Part shown: positions 52,770-61,247 of the stretch, in pieces
Layout: the number at the start of each line of letters is the position of its first letter
Numbering within the stretch: position 1 is the first letter of the stretch
DNA from: JANQGH01 sp039177555
GTDB lineage: Bacteria > Pseudomonadota > Alphaproteobacteria > DSM-16000 > Inquilinaceae
Direction: 5' to 3'
DNA: 64,000 bases
Assembly: GCA_039177555.1 (NCBI GenBank)
Contig: JBCDFV010000006.1
Span: 78,953-142,952 of the forward strand
Notes under the pieces: generated by a model
What the model saw: the letters and a program-made list of their open reading frames with translations, nothing else
Told to the model about the DNA's origin: nothing
Databases searched by the model: none
Made by a program: the position numbers and the translations under genes

Positions 52770-54302
52770 TCAGAGCGGAATGTTATCGTGCTTCTTCCAG
52801 GGGTTCTCCAACTGCTTGTTGCGCAACATCGCCAGCGATCGGCACAACCGTCGGCGGCTGTTGCGCGGCAAGATGATCTCATCGATATAACCACGACTGG
52901 CGGCAATGAAAGGGTTGGCGAATTTCTCGCGGTACTCGTCCGTGCGCTTTTCGATCTTTTCCGTATCGCCCAGATCGCCCCGGAAGATGATTTCAACCGC
53001 GCCCTTCGGCCCCATCACGGCGATTTCCGCGCGCGGCCAGGCATAGTTCACGTCGCCCCGCAAATGCTTTGACGCCATGACGTCGTAGGCGCCGCCATAG
53101 GCCTTGCGCGTGATCAGCGTGACCTTGGGCACCGTCGCCTCGGCATAGGCGAACAGCAGTTTCGCCCCGTGCTTGATGATGCCGCCATATTCCTGGCCGG
53201 TGCCCGGCAGGAAACCCGGCACGTCGACCAGGGTGACAATGGGGATGTTGAAGGCGTCGCAAAACCGGACGAAGCGCGCGGCCTTGCGCGAACTGTCGAT
53301 GTCGAGACAGCCGGCCAGCACCATCGGCTGGTTGGCGACGAACCCAACCGTTTCGCCGGCCATGCGGCCAAAGCCGGTGACGATGTTGGCGGCAAACTTG
53401 GGTTGCAGTTCGAAAAAGTCGCCCTCGTCGACCAGTTTTACGATCAACTCCTTCATGTCGTAGGGCTTGTTGGGATTGTCGGGCACGAGCGTGTCGAGGC
53501 CGGCCTCTACGCGATCGATCGGATCGTCGGTGGCTCGTTCCGGCGCCCGCTCGCGGTTCGACAGGGGCAGGAAGTCGACGAAGCGCCTGAGCTGCAGCAG
53601 CGCCTCCAGGTCGTTCTCGAACGACAGGTCGGCGACGCCTGACTTGGCCGTGTGGGTGATCGCGCCGCCCAGCTCTTCGGCCGTCACCACCTCATGGGTC
53701 ACGGTTTTGACCACGTCAGGGCCGGTGACGAACATGTAGGAGCTGTCTTCGACCATGAAGATGAAGTCGGTCATCGCCGGCGAGTACACCGCCCCGCCCG
53801 CGCACGGCCCCATGATCATGGAGATCTGCGGCACGACGCCGGAGGCCATGACATTGCGCTGGAAGACATCCGCATAGCCGCCGAGCGAGGCCACGCCTTC
53901 CTGAATGCGGGCACCGCCGCTGTCGTTCAGGCCGATGACGGGCGCGCCGACCTTCATGGCCTGGTCCATGATCTTGCAGATCTTCTCAGCATGGGCCTCG
54001 CTGAGCGAGCCGCCGAAGACGGTGAAGTCCTGGCTGAACACGAACACCAGCCGGCCGTTGATCGTGCCGTAGCCGGTAATGACCCCGTCACCGGGGATCT
54101 TCTGGTCCGCCATGCCGAAATCGTAGGAACGATGTTCCACGAACATGTCCCATTCCTCGAACGAGTCCTCGTCCAGCAGCAGCCAGATGCGTTCCCGCGC
54201 GGTCAGCTTGCCCTTGGCGTGCTGCGCCCTGATCCGTTTCTCGCCACCGCCGAGCCGGGCCGCCGCTCGCTTCTTTTCCAACTGTTCAAGAATCTCGCGC
54301 AT
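52770..54302 (-). CDS. pccB: Propionyl-CoA carboxylase beta subunit
   Basis: 510 residues. A carboxyltransferase of the crotonase fold: 'NDSGGARIQEGVASLGGYADVF', 'GPCAGGAVYSPAMTDFIFM', and 'FLPGTGQEYGGIIKHGAKLLFAYAEA' are all standard PccB segments. 'FGMADQKIPGDGVITGYG' near the N-terminus is typical of the propionyl-CoA type. It transfers CO2 from carboxybiotin of PccA to propionyl-CoA, feeding the methylmalonyl-CoA pathway. The DksA-like gene follows closely; pccA is the next large gene on the same strand. Confidence 0.95.
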   Translation of the reverse strand: MREILEQLEKKRAAARLGGGEKRIRAQHAKGKLTARERIWLLLDEDSFEEWDMFVEHRSYDFGMADQKIPGDGVITGYGTINGRLVFVFSQDFTVFGGSLSEAHAEKICKIMDQAMKVGAPVIGLNDSGGARIQEGVASLGGYADVFQRNVMASGVVPQISMIMGPCAGGAVYSPAMTDFIFMVEDSSYMFVTGPDVVKTVTHEVVTAEELGGAITHTAKSGVADLSFENDLEALLQLRRFVDFLPLSNRERAPERATDDPIDRVEAGLDTLVPDNPNKPYDMKELIVKLVDEGDFFELQPKFAANIVTGFGRMAGETVGFVANQPMVLAGCLDIDSSRKAARFVRFCDAFNIPIVTLVDVPGFLPGTGQEYGGIIKHGAKLLFAYAEATVPKVTLITRKAYGGAYDVMASKHLRGDVNYAWPRAEIAVMGPKGAVEIIFRGDLGDTEKIEKRTDEYREKFANPFIAASRGYIDEIILPRNSRRRLCRSLAMLRNKQLENPWKKHDNIPL

Positions 54303-54362
54303 ATCCCCGCCCGTTCGTTACGCAATGATGACGGCTAGAGTGCCCGAACTTGGGTGGATCGC

Positions 54363-55058
54363 CTAGGTTTTCAGCAGATCGACCAGACGGCGGGCCGAGG
54401 CGACCTCGGCCGCGATGCCCGCCCGCCGCGCCATCGCCTCGTCGTCCTGACCCCAGCGCTCAATCTGAAAGTCTTCATCGAGATGGGCCAAGGCCATCGC
54501 CTCGGCTGCATCGAAGCGGCCATCGATCAGGCCTATCGCCAAAACCAGCGAGCCGAGGCGCGCCGTCGCCAGGCTGAGCGCCGCCAGGCGCCAATCGTCG
54601 TGGCCGGCCACGGTCCGATCCATGGCCGCGATGGCTTCCGGCGCTTGGGCCAGGTGCATGATGCCGACGGTTGTCGCCAACGCTATGCCGTGGCGATCCT
54701 GAAACCACTCCAGCGGTGGTTCCCAAGCCTCCGTCTGCCGGTCAACAAGCGCCTGGGGTTGATCGGCGCGATAGCATAGCAGGTCGCTGCGCCCGTAGGC
54801 GGCGGTGGCCTCGACAACGGCGGCGCGGTTCGGCCCGACATGATCCAAGGCGGTGCTGGCGAGTTCGGTCAGCGGCATGCTTGCAGGCGCGATTTCGTCG
54901 CCTTGGGAGGCCCACTCGTCCGCGATCGCCTCGCCGAGATCTTGAGTGGGCACGGCCAGCAGGCGCTTGCCGGGGGTGCGTACGGGACGGTCGTCCAGAT
55001 GCACCACGACACCATCGTCGGTCACGCGCGCGGAGGTCGAGCCGTAGAACCGCTTCAC
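54363..55058 (-). CDS. ATP12 family F1-ATPase assembly chaperone
   Basis: 231 residues. 'MKRFYGSTSARVTDDGVVVHLDDRPVRTPGK' and 'LPLTELASTALDHVG' match the ATP12 family, together with the helical C-terminal 'LSLATARLGSLVLAIGLIDG'. In mitochondria Atp12 keeps the alpha subunit of F1 from aggregating and guides it into the enzyme; alphaproteobacterial homologues are assumed to do the same. The start overlaps the HAD hydrolase stop by 4 bases (ATGA). Its presence supports assignment to alphaproteobacteria. Confidence 0.93.
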   Translation of the reverse strand: MKRFYGSTSARVTDDGVVVHLDDRPVRTPGKRLLAVPTQDLGEAIADEWASQGDEIAPASMPLTELASTALDHVGPNRAAVVEATAAYGRSDLLCYRADQPQALVDRQTEAWEPPLEWFQDRHGIALATTVGIMHLAQAPEAIAAMDRTVAGHDDWRLAALSLATARLGSLVLAIGLIDGRFDAAEAMALAHLDEDFQIERWGQDDEAMARRAGIAAEVASARRLVDLLKT

Positions 55059-55729
55059 GAGGCCGCCAACCGCGCCAGCAGCAGGTCGGTCAAGACCTCG
55101 GCGTCATCGACGATGCGCTCCGCACCGGCCGCGTTCAACGCCTCGACCGGGTGGTAGCCCCAGGCCACCCCGACCGCGCCCACGCCGGCCGCCACGGCCA
55201 TCTCCATGTCGAAGCTGGTATCGCCGATCATGACCGTCCGGTCGGCGTCGACGCCCGCCTCGGCCAGGGCACGGTGCACCATGTCGGGATTGGGCTTGCC
55301 GGGGCCATGATCCGGGGTCTGCAAGGTAACGAAACGATCACCCCAGCCATGGGCGGCAAGCGCCGAGTTCAAACCGCGCAGGGACTTGCCCGTGGCGACA
55401 CCCAGCAGAACGCCCGCGGCTTCCAGACGATCCAAGCACGCCGCCATGCCCGGATAAGCGGGATCGACGGCGCCGTGATGTTCACGATGGACGCGATAGG
55501 CGCGCTTGTAGCTGGCCGCGACATCCATCGGATCGGCCTCTGCACGCTCCGGCAGGATGCGGCCGATGCCGTCATGCAGCGTCAGGCCGATCATACCGCG
55601 TACGCGATCGTCGTCGGGGCGTCCAAGCCCGTGGGCGGCCCAAGCGTCGCGCATGGCGGCCAGCACGGTATGCTGACCGTCCAGCAGGGTGCCGTCGCAA
55701 TCGAACAGGGCGAGAGAGAGGCGGGTCAT
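55055..55729 (-). CDS. HAD-superfamily hydrolase, phosphoglycolate phosphatase-like
   Basis: 224 residues from the ATG at 55729. HAD motifs: 'LALFDCDGTLLDG' with nucleophile Asp, 'VLLGVATGKSLRG' with Thr/Ser, the Lys in 'GKPNPDMVH', and 'MIGDTSFDMEMAVAAG' with the Mg-binding Asp residues. It most resembles phosphoglycolate phosphatase and related IA-type enzymes; substrate not certain. It lies 4 bases after the pseudouridine synthase stop and is coupled to the ATP12 gene. Confidence 0.88.
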   Translation of the reverse strand: MTRLSLALFDCDGTLLDGQHTVLAAMRDAWAAHGLGRPDDDRVRGMIGLTLHDGIGRILPERAEADPMDVAASYKRAYRVHREHHGAVDPAYPGMAACLDRLEAAGVLLGVATGKSLRGLNSALAAHGWGDRFVTLQTPDHGPGKPNPDMVHRALAEAGVDADRTVMIGDTSFDMEMAVAAGVGAVGVAWGYHPVEALNAAGAERIVDDAEVLTDLLLARLAAS

Positions 55730-55733
55730 AGCG

Positions 55734-56711
55734 TTAAAGCTCTGGCGTGTTGACGGGCGCGTCGGCATCGAAGCCGAAATAGGCGAAGGTGGCTGCCATG
55801 TGGGGCGCCAACGGCGCCATGATGTCCAACTCGCCACCATCGGGATGCGGCAGGGTCAGGCGCCGGGCGTGGAGATGGAGTTGCCTGGCAACCTCCGCCC
55901 CCGTCAGGAAGGCGCCCCGCCCCCCGTACTTGCCGTCGCCAAGAATCGGCGTGCCAATGGCCTGGCAGTGGACACGCAGCTGATGGGTGCGGCCGGTCAA
56001 GGGCCAGAGCGCCAGCCAGGCGGCCCGGGCACCGGCCCGGTCCACGGTCTGATAGAGCGTCACCGCGCTCTTCGCGGCCTCGGCATCATCCCGGGCGGCG
56101 ATGCGGCCCTTGCCGTGCGTTCCCTTGATAAGGGCAGCATCGATGCGCCCTCGGTCGATCTCCGGCACGCCGACCACGACAGCGTCGTAGCGCTTTCGCG
56201 CGCGCTTGGACCGGAAGGCCGCCGACAGCGCCCGAGCGGCCGGCGCCGTCCGGCCGAGGATCAGGACCCCGCTGGTATCCTTGTCGAGGCGATGCACCAG
56301 GCGCGGCCTCTGCCCCCGCCGGGCCAACGCATCGAGCATGGCGTCGACATGGCGGGCGACCCCCTCGCCGCCTTGCACCGCGAGGCCGGCGGGCTTGTTC
56401 AGAGCGATGACCGCGTCGTCTTCATGGATCACCATGGCCCGGATGGCATCACGGTCAGTGGAGGACACCGGCCTTGGCGACGGCGCGGTGCGCTCAAGTT
56501 CCTCCGGCCGCAACGGCGGGACGCGCACGGTCTGGCCCACCGCCAGGCGCGTGCCGGTCTTGACCCGGGCGCCGTCGACACGGATTTGACCGGTGCGTAG
56601 CAGCTTCGCCAGGCGGCCATGGCCGAGGGTCGGGAAATGCTGCTTGAACCAGCGGTCGAGGCGGATCTCGGCCTCGTCCGGCGTTACGGTGCGCTGGGTC
56701 ACGCCGCTCAT
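55734..56711 (-). CDS. RluC/RluD-type pseudouridine synthase
   Basis: 325 residues from the ATG at 56711, overlapping the crcB stop by 4 bases. An N-terminal S4-like RNA-binding part ('RLDRWFKQHFPTLGHGRLAKLL') precedes the catalytic core with 'RLVHRLDKDTSGVLILGR', where the Asp in HRLDKDTSG is the nucleophile, and 'WLALWPLTGRTHQLRVHCQAIG'. RluC modifies 23S rRNA positions 955, 2504 and 2580; RluD modifies 1911-1917. The sequence could be either, and I lean toward RluC from the S4 domain and length. Confidence 0.9.
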   Translation of the reverse strand: MSGVTQRTVTPDEAEIRLDRWFKQHFPTLGHGRLAKLLRTGQIRVDGARVKTGTRLAVGQTVRVPPLRPEELERTAPSPRPVSSTDRDAIRAMVIHEDDAVIALNKPAGLAVQGGEGVARHVDAMLDALARRGQRPRLVHRLDKDTSGVLILGRTAPAARALSAAFRSKRARKRYDAVVVGVPEIDRGRIDAALIKGTHGKGRIAARDDAEAAKSAVTLYQTVDRAGARAAWLALWPLTGRTHQLRVHCQAIGTPILGDGKYGGRGAFLTGAEVARQLHLHARRLTLPHPDGGELDIMAPLAPHMAATFAYFGFDADAPVNTPEL

Positions 56712-57094
56712 GCCAGGATCGCCCGTATGCCGTGAATGCCGGCGTAAAGGCCCGCCACGCACACCACGACCGAGGCGAGGATGTAGGCGAGGGCTGATAG
56801 GAACTCGCCTCGGTCGATCAGGAACACAACGTCAAGCGAGAAGGTGGAGAAGGTGGTGAACGCGCCCAACACGCCAACCACCAGCAAGGCCCGAAGCTCC
56901 GGGCTTGGCGACCAAACCAACGCCATGACCTCAACGAGAATGCCCATGACGAGAGAGCCGAGCACGTTGACGGCAAGCGTGCCCCAGGGAAAGCCCTGTC
57001 CCATCCAGTGACCGACCGCCGATACCACCAGGTACCGGCCCACCGCGCCGACAGCTCCACCGGCAGCGATGGCGATCAGAAGCGAGGGCTGCAT
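56708..57094 (-). CDS. crcB: CrcB/Fluc fluoride channel
   Basis: 128 residues from the ATG at 57094, about four membrane helices. Family markers: 'GGAVGAVGRYLVVSAV', 'PWGTLAVNVLGSLVMGIL' and 'GVLGAFTTFSTFSLDVVFL', which carry the conserved Asn and Phe residues of the fluoride pathway. The protein works as an antiparallel dimer and expels fluoride. It lies 4 bases after the DUF1499 stop and overlaps the pseudouridine synthase gene by 4. No fluoride riboswitch precedes it, as it is inside an operon. Confidence 0.93.
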   Translation of the reverse strand: MQPSLLIAIAAGGAVGAVGRYLVVSAVGHWMGQGFPWGTLAVNVLGSLVMGILVEVMALVWSPSPELRALLVVGVLGAFTTFSTFSLDVVFLIDRGEFLSALAYILASVVVCVAGLYAGIHGIRAILA

Positions 57095-57098
57095 ACGA

Positions 57099-57509
57099 TC
57101 AGGCCTCGCGGTTGAGTTCGGCCAGCGCCACGGCCACGCCACCGATCCAGGAGATCACCCGGGCGCGGTTGACGCCGAAGTCCGAACGGCCATAGCGCGC
57201 CCGGCTGTAGATGGCCGGCGTCGCGAGCCCCTCGCCGGCCTCGAACACCCGCAGGCTGATCAGATCGGGAAACTTGAACAGACGCGATCGTTGAACGGCC
57301 TCAAGGGCGCGGCCGTCATCCGACAGTTCCGTCGTTTCAAACCTCGGCAACGCCTCGAACAGCTTGCGGTAGGCTGCCAGCAGCCGTTCCGGCGATGTCG
57401 GATAGGTCGGGCTGGTCTTGTCGGGCTGGGCGTTTTGGCACAGCCCCTCCGGCGCCATCAGGTAGTTGTTCGGGCGCCGGCTGCGTTCGAAGGTTTCAAA
57501 GTTCAGCAT
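57099..57509 (-). CDS. DUF1499 domain protein
   Basis: 136 residues. Conserved DUF1499 features: 'RPNNYLMAPEGLCQNAQPDKTSPTY' near the N-terminus and 'DGRALEAVQRSRLFKFPDLISLRVFE' plus 'YSRARYGRSDFGVNRARVISWI'. No membrane helix or signal peptide is seen. The function is unknown; the family is often found near small housekeeping genes. It is 9 bases after the rarA stop and 4 bases before crcB, so this is one operon. Confidence 0.85.
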   Translation of the reverse strand: MLNFETFERSRRPNNYLMAPEGLCQNAQPDKTSPTYPTSPERLLAAYRKLFEALPRFETTELSDDGRALEAVQRSRLFKFPDLISLRVFEAGEGLATPAIYSRARYGRSDFGVNRARVISWIGGVAVALAELNREA

Positions 57510-57518
57510 GGTGCCGAA

Positions 57519-58841
57519 TCACGCGCTGCCGGCGCCGTATTCATGGCGCTGTTCGCGCAGCCGCTGCCAATAGTCGAGACGTTTGCGGATCTCACGTTCA
57601 AAGCCCCGATCGACCGGTTGGTAGAAGGCGCGGCGCTCCATGCCCTCCGGAAAGTAGTTCTGGCCCGAAAAGGCGTCGGGCGCGTCATGGTCATAGTGAT
57701 AACCCTTGCCGTAGCCAAGCTGCTTCATCAGGCGCGTGGGCGCGTTGACGATGTGCAGCGGCGGCATCAGGCTGCCGTGTTCCTTAGCCGCCTTCATGGC
57801 AGCGCCGTAGGCGCCATAGGCGGCATTGGATTTCGGCGCCGTCGCCAGATAGATCACGGCCTGGGCAATGGCCAGCTCGCCCTCCGGCGAGCCGAGTCGT
57901 TCATAGACATCCCACGCCGCCAGCGCCTGGTGCACCGCTTGCGGGTCGGCAAGGCCGACATCCTCGACCGCGAACCGGGTGATCCGGCGCGCGACATAAA
58001 GCGGGTCCTCGCCGCCGGCCAGCATGCGGGCCAGCCAGTAGAGCGCCGCGTCGGTATCGGAGCCGCGCAAGCTTTTGTGCAGGGCGCTGATCAGGTTGTA
58101 GTGGCTCTCCTGCGCCTTGTCGTAGACCGGCACACGCCGCTGAACGGCGGCGACCAGGGCGTTTGTGTCCATAGGTTCGTCCGGCTTTAGCGCGAACAGC
58201 TCTTCGCAAAGATTCAACACATACCGGCCGTCACCGTCGGCGAGCGCGCTCAGGGCCTGCCGGGCGTCCTGGGTCAGCGGCAGTTCCCTACCCTCGGCCT
58301 GTTCCGCCCGCGCGATAAGCTGTTCCAGCGCCGGTTCGTCCAGCCGGCGCAAAACCAGCACCTGACAGCGCGACAGCAGCGCGGGGTTCAGCTCAAAAGA
58401 CGGGTTTTCGGTCGTGGCGCCGATCAGGGTGATCGTGCCGTCCTCCACCACCGGCAAAAAGGCATCCTGCTGCGACCGGTTGAAGCGATGGATCTCGTCG
58501 ACGAACAGCAGGGTGCCGGGTCCCCCGGCGCGACGCCCGCGGGCCTCTTCGAAGACTTTCCGCAGCTCCGCGACGCCGGAGAAAATGGCGGATAGTGGGA
58601 TGAAGGCGAGGTCGGTCGTTTCCGCCAGCAAGCGTGCGATCGTGGTTTTACCGCAGCCGGGCGGTCCCCACAGGATCATCGAGGCAAGCCGGCCCGTCGA
58701 GACCATTCGGCCGATGGGCTGGTCCGATGCCAACAGATGATCTTGACCAACGACCTCCGCCAGCGATGCCGGCCGCAGGCGATCCGCCAGCGGCCGGGGG
58801 GCCGCGCTTTCGAACAGGCTGGCGGGTTCGGACCCAGCCAT
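57519..58841 (-). CDS. rarA: Replication-associated recombination protein RarA/MgsA
   Basis: 440 residues from the ATG at 58841 (a longer frame overlaps the HtrA gene). AAA+ ATPase with 'LWGPPGCGKTTIARLLAETT' (Walker A), 'LFVDEIHRFNRSQQDAFLP' (Walker B), sensor 'TLIGATTENPSFELN', and the C-terminal tetramerisation part with 'QLGYGKGYHYDHDAPDAF'. RarA acts at stalled replication forks and exposes single-stranded gaps. It starts 10 bases after the HtrA-family stop on the same strand. Confidence 0.94.
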   Translation of the reverse strand: MAGSEPASLFESAAPRPLADRLRPASLAEVVGQDHLLASDQPIGRMVSTGRLASMILWGPPGCGKTTIARLLAETTDLAFIPLSAIFSGVAELRKVFEEARGRRAGGPGTLLFVDEIHRFNRSQQDAFLPVVEDGTITLIGATTENPSFELNPALLSRCQVLVLRRLDEPALEQLIARAEQAEGRELPLTQDARQALSALADGDGRYVLNLCEELFALKPDEPMDTNALVAAVQRRVPVYDKAQESHYNLISALHKSLRGSDTDAALYWLARMLAGGEDPLYVARRITRFAVEDVGLADPQAVHQALAAWDVYERLGSPEGELAIAQAVIYLATAPKSNAAYGAYGAAMKAAKEHGSLMPPLHIVNAPTRLMKQLGYGKGYHYDHDAPDAFSGQNYFPEGMERRAFYQPVDRGFEREIRKRLDYWQRLREQRHEYGAGSA

Positions 58842-58851
58842 CGGCTTGCCC

Positions 58852-60276
58852 TTAGCCGCCACCGATGACCGCTCTGATCGTGCGATCGCCACGCCGGATC
58901 GCCACGTTCCAAGGCGGCGCGACATTGCGGACCAGGCGCATCAGCGTCGCGACGTCCGTCACCGTCACCGCATTGACCGACTGAATGACGTCCATCGGTA
59001 ACAGGCCGAAGCGGTCCGCCAGACTGCGGTCGACCACCTGCAGCACCACGACGCCCGTTTCCGTATCGCCATGGTAGCCGACCTCCGCCATCAGCGCCGG
59101 CGACAGATTGGCGACCTGCGCACCGGAGAAAGGGTTCGTTCCGGTAATGTCGGTCAGCTCGCGCGGTGGAACCTCCGGCGGGGGTTCAACCGGCAGATCG
59201 AGCAGCAGGGTCGCGCCCGCGCGCCAGACGGACGCCTGCGCCATTTCATCGAACAAGAGCGACGCCACGCGGAACCGCATCGCGTCGATGTTGTCGACGC
59301 TGCGCCCATTGACCCAGAGAATGACGTCGCCGGTTTGGATGCCGGCCCGGTCAGCGGGGCCGCCCGGCGACACGCCCGTGACCAACACGCCGGCCGGCCG
59401 TGGCAGCCCCAACCGCCGCGCCAGGTCCGGATCGACCGTGCGGCCCTGCGCCCCCAGCCAGGGCCTTGCCAGCGGCATGCCGCGATCGACCGAGGCGATC
59501 AGCGCGCGCACCATGATGCTGGGGATCGCGAAGCTGATGCCGTGCGAGCCTTGATCGCGGCTGAAGATCGCCGTGTTGATCCCGACCAGCGTGCCGTCCA
59601 TGGCAACCAGTGCGCCGCCGGAATTGCCCGGGTTGATGGCTGCGTCGGTCTGAATGAAAAAGCTGAAATCCGAGACGCCGACCCCCGTGCGAGCCTGGGC
59701 CGAGACGATGCCGCTGGTGACGGTCTGGCCGACGCCGAACGGGTTGCCGATGGCCAGCACCAGATCGCCGACCGCGAGATCGTCGCTGTCCGACATTTCC
59801 AAAGAGAGCAGGCTGCGGTCCGTCATGCCCTGGATCTGCAACAGGGCCAGATCGGTCTGCGGGTCGGCGACCACGATGTCGGCCTGGTACTCGCTGAGAT
59901 CGGACAGCACGACCGTGATTTCGTCGGCGTCCCGTATGACGTGGGCGTTGGTGACAATAAGGCCGCTGGGACGGACGATGACGCCGGACCCCAAAGAGGA
60001 TCGCGTCTGCTCCCGCAACAGGCCCGGTCTTTGAAACTGCTCACCGAAGAACCGCTCGAAGAACGGGTCGTTGAACAGGGGTCCCGCCTCCCGTTCGAGC
60101 ACGGTGCGTGACGAGATGATATTGACGACTGCCGGAGCCACCGCGCGTACTAACGGCGCGAAGGAAAGCTGGATCTCCGCCGGCGAACTGGGCACCCGGA
60201 CCTCTTGCGCCGAGGCAACGGGCGAAACCAGAGCGATGACGATGACGAGCCGGCTGATGAGGGCGCGAATGTGCAT
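58852..60276 (-). CDS. HtrA/DegP-family periplasmic serine protease
   Basis: 474 residues from the ATG at 60276; a start at 60309 would add 11. A signal peptide ('RALISRLVIVIALVSPVASA-QE') is followed by the trypsin-like domain with His in 'LIVTNAHVIRDAD', Asp in 'DPQTDLALLQI', and Ser in 'AAINPGNSGGALV'. Two PDZ domains follow ('GVLVTGVSPGGPADRAGIQTGDVILWVNG' region and the C-terminal 'LLPMDVIQSVNAVTV'). It degrades or refolds misfolded envelope proteins. It resembles DegQ/DegP; which one is not clear. Confidence 0.92.
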   Translation of the reverse strand: MHIRALISRLVIVIALVSPVASAQEVRVPSSPAEIQLSFAPLVRAVAPAVVNIISSRTVLEREAGPLFNDPFFERFFGEQFQRPGLLREQTRSSLGSGVIVRPSGLIVTNAHVIRDADEITVVLSDLSEYQADIVVADPQTDLALLQIQGMTDRSLLSLEMSDSDDLAVGDLVLAIGNPFGVGQTVTSGIVSAQARTGVGVSDFSFFIQTDAAINPGNSGGALVAMDGTLVGINTAIFSRDQGSHGISFAIPSIMVRALIASVDRGMPLARPWLGAQGRTVDPDLARRLGLPRPAGVLVTGVSPGGPADRAGIQTGDVILWVNGRSVDNIDAMRFRVASLLFDEMAQASVWRAGATLLLDLPVEPPPEVPPRELTDITGTNPFSGAQVANLSPALMAEVGYHGDTETGVVVLQVVDRSLADRFGLLPMDVIQSVNAVTVTDVATLMRLVRNVAPPWNVAIRRGDRTIRAVIGGG

Positions 60277-60463
60277 GGGGGGCAAAACCAAGTGTCGGGC
60301 GTTAAACATGGCAACTCACGCCTTGGCCAGCAAGCTTGGCTTCGACGCGATCGCGGCCTAACCCGGAAATCTCACAACGGCCAAGTCATGCGTTCGCTTC
60401 GCATTGCCCCGCGGCGCAGCAGGGTGTTGCTGAACAACAGCCGCAGGTCAACGGTTGGTGCAG

Positions 60464-60500
60464 GGCTGAGCAGGGCCGTGGCCTCTTGCCCCGCTCAGCC
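60464..60500. terminator. Stem-loop between the YHS and HtrA genes
   Basis: Perfect 8-bp stem GGCTGAGC (60464-60471) / GCTCAGCC (60493-60500), with a 21-base loop that is itself GC-rich, followed by TTTT on the plus strand (60501-60504). The neighbouring genes are both on the minus strand, where AAAA precedes the stem and no T run follows. It could end the YHS transcript, whose stop is 15 bases away, or block antisense transcription. The 60310-60514 gap holds nothing else I can name. Confidence 0.4.
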
Positions 60501-60514
60501 TTTTCAGACCTGCC

Positions 60515-60949
60515 TTAGAAGGGATTGATGCGCGGCCAGTTCTCGTCGCCGGCAGCGATGTGCGCCGGGATATCGGCCTCCCAAAGCTCCTGCGCGCGTT
60601 CGTGGACTTGCAGGTACAGGGTTCCGTCGACGATCTCCCAGATGTTGGGATCGCCGGGCGCCTTGTAGGCCTGGCTGGCCGCCCACGAGCAGTAACCGTC
60701 ATAGGCAGGCGCATAACTCGCCGGATCGGCGGCGAAGCGGTCGCGGTTCTCCGCCGAGCTGAAGTACCAGACGGCGCCATTCCAGAAATGATTGTGCCGC
60801 GCCTCGCCCGCGACCGGTTGGCCGTCATGGTAGGAGACGCTGTCGTAGCCGGCGATGGCGACCGGCAGTTGATTGCCGGCGCTGGCCGGCAGGGCGGTGA
60901 AGGCAAGGGCAGCCGCGGTGACGGAGGCGGCGACGAAGGATCGGATCAT
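60515..60949 (-). CDS. Exported YHS-domain protein
   Basis: 144 residues from the ATG at 60949, with GGGAG upstream. Signal peptide 'AASVTAAALAFTALPASA-GN' precedes the YHS domain: 'VAIAGYDSVSYHDGQPVAG', 'FWNGAVWYFSSAENRDRFAADPASYAPAYDGYCSWAAS', and the trailing 'DENWPRINP'. Close relatives can contain selenocysteine; this one has Cys in 'DGYCSW'. YHS domains are thought to bind metal or thiols. An inverted repeat CCGTCA-TG-TGACGG (60971-60984) lies about 20 bases before its start and could be an operator. Confidence 0.85.
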   Translation of the reverse strand: MIRSFVAASVTAAALAFTALPASAGNQLPVAIAGYDSVSYHDGQPVAGEARHNHFWNGAVWYFSSAENRDRFAADPASYAPAYDGYCSWAASQAYKAPGDPNIWEIVDGTLYLQVHERAQELWEADIPAHIAAGDENWPRINPF

Positions 60950-61247
60950 GCTGTGCTCCCAGTTCAAGTGCCGTCATGTGACGGTAGAGGAGCATTAGGG
61001 TGTTGCGCGGATCACGACCAAGTCACGGTTTCGCGGAGGGATTTTGAATAAAATCACGGACTTATGACTTAACATGGGCTGGGTCAGCCCCCGGGCGCAG
61101 GATCTTTAGTGCCTGGTCCGGTGCCAAACCGATCGCGTAGCGCAATCCCTCAGCCGCGAACATGGGCTCGGGTGATGCAAAACACGGTCGCCGCGCGTTA
61201 GTGTCGGCAAGAGAAGCTGCAGTGAAAGGTTGACGCAGGAAGTCTGA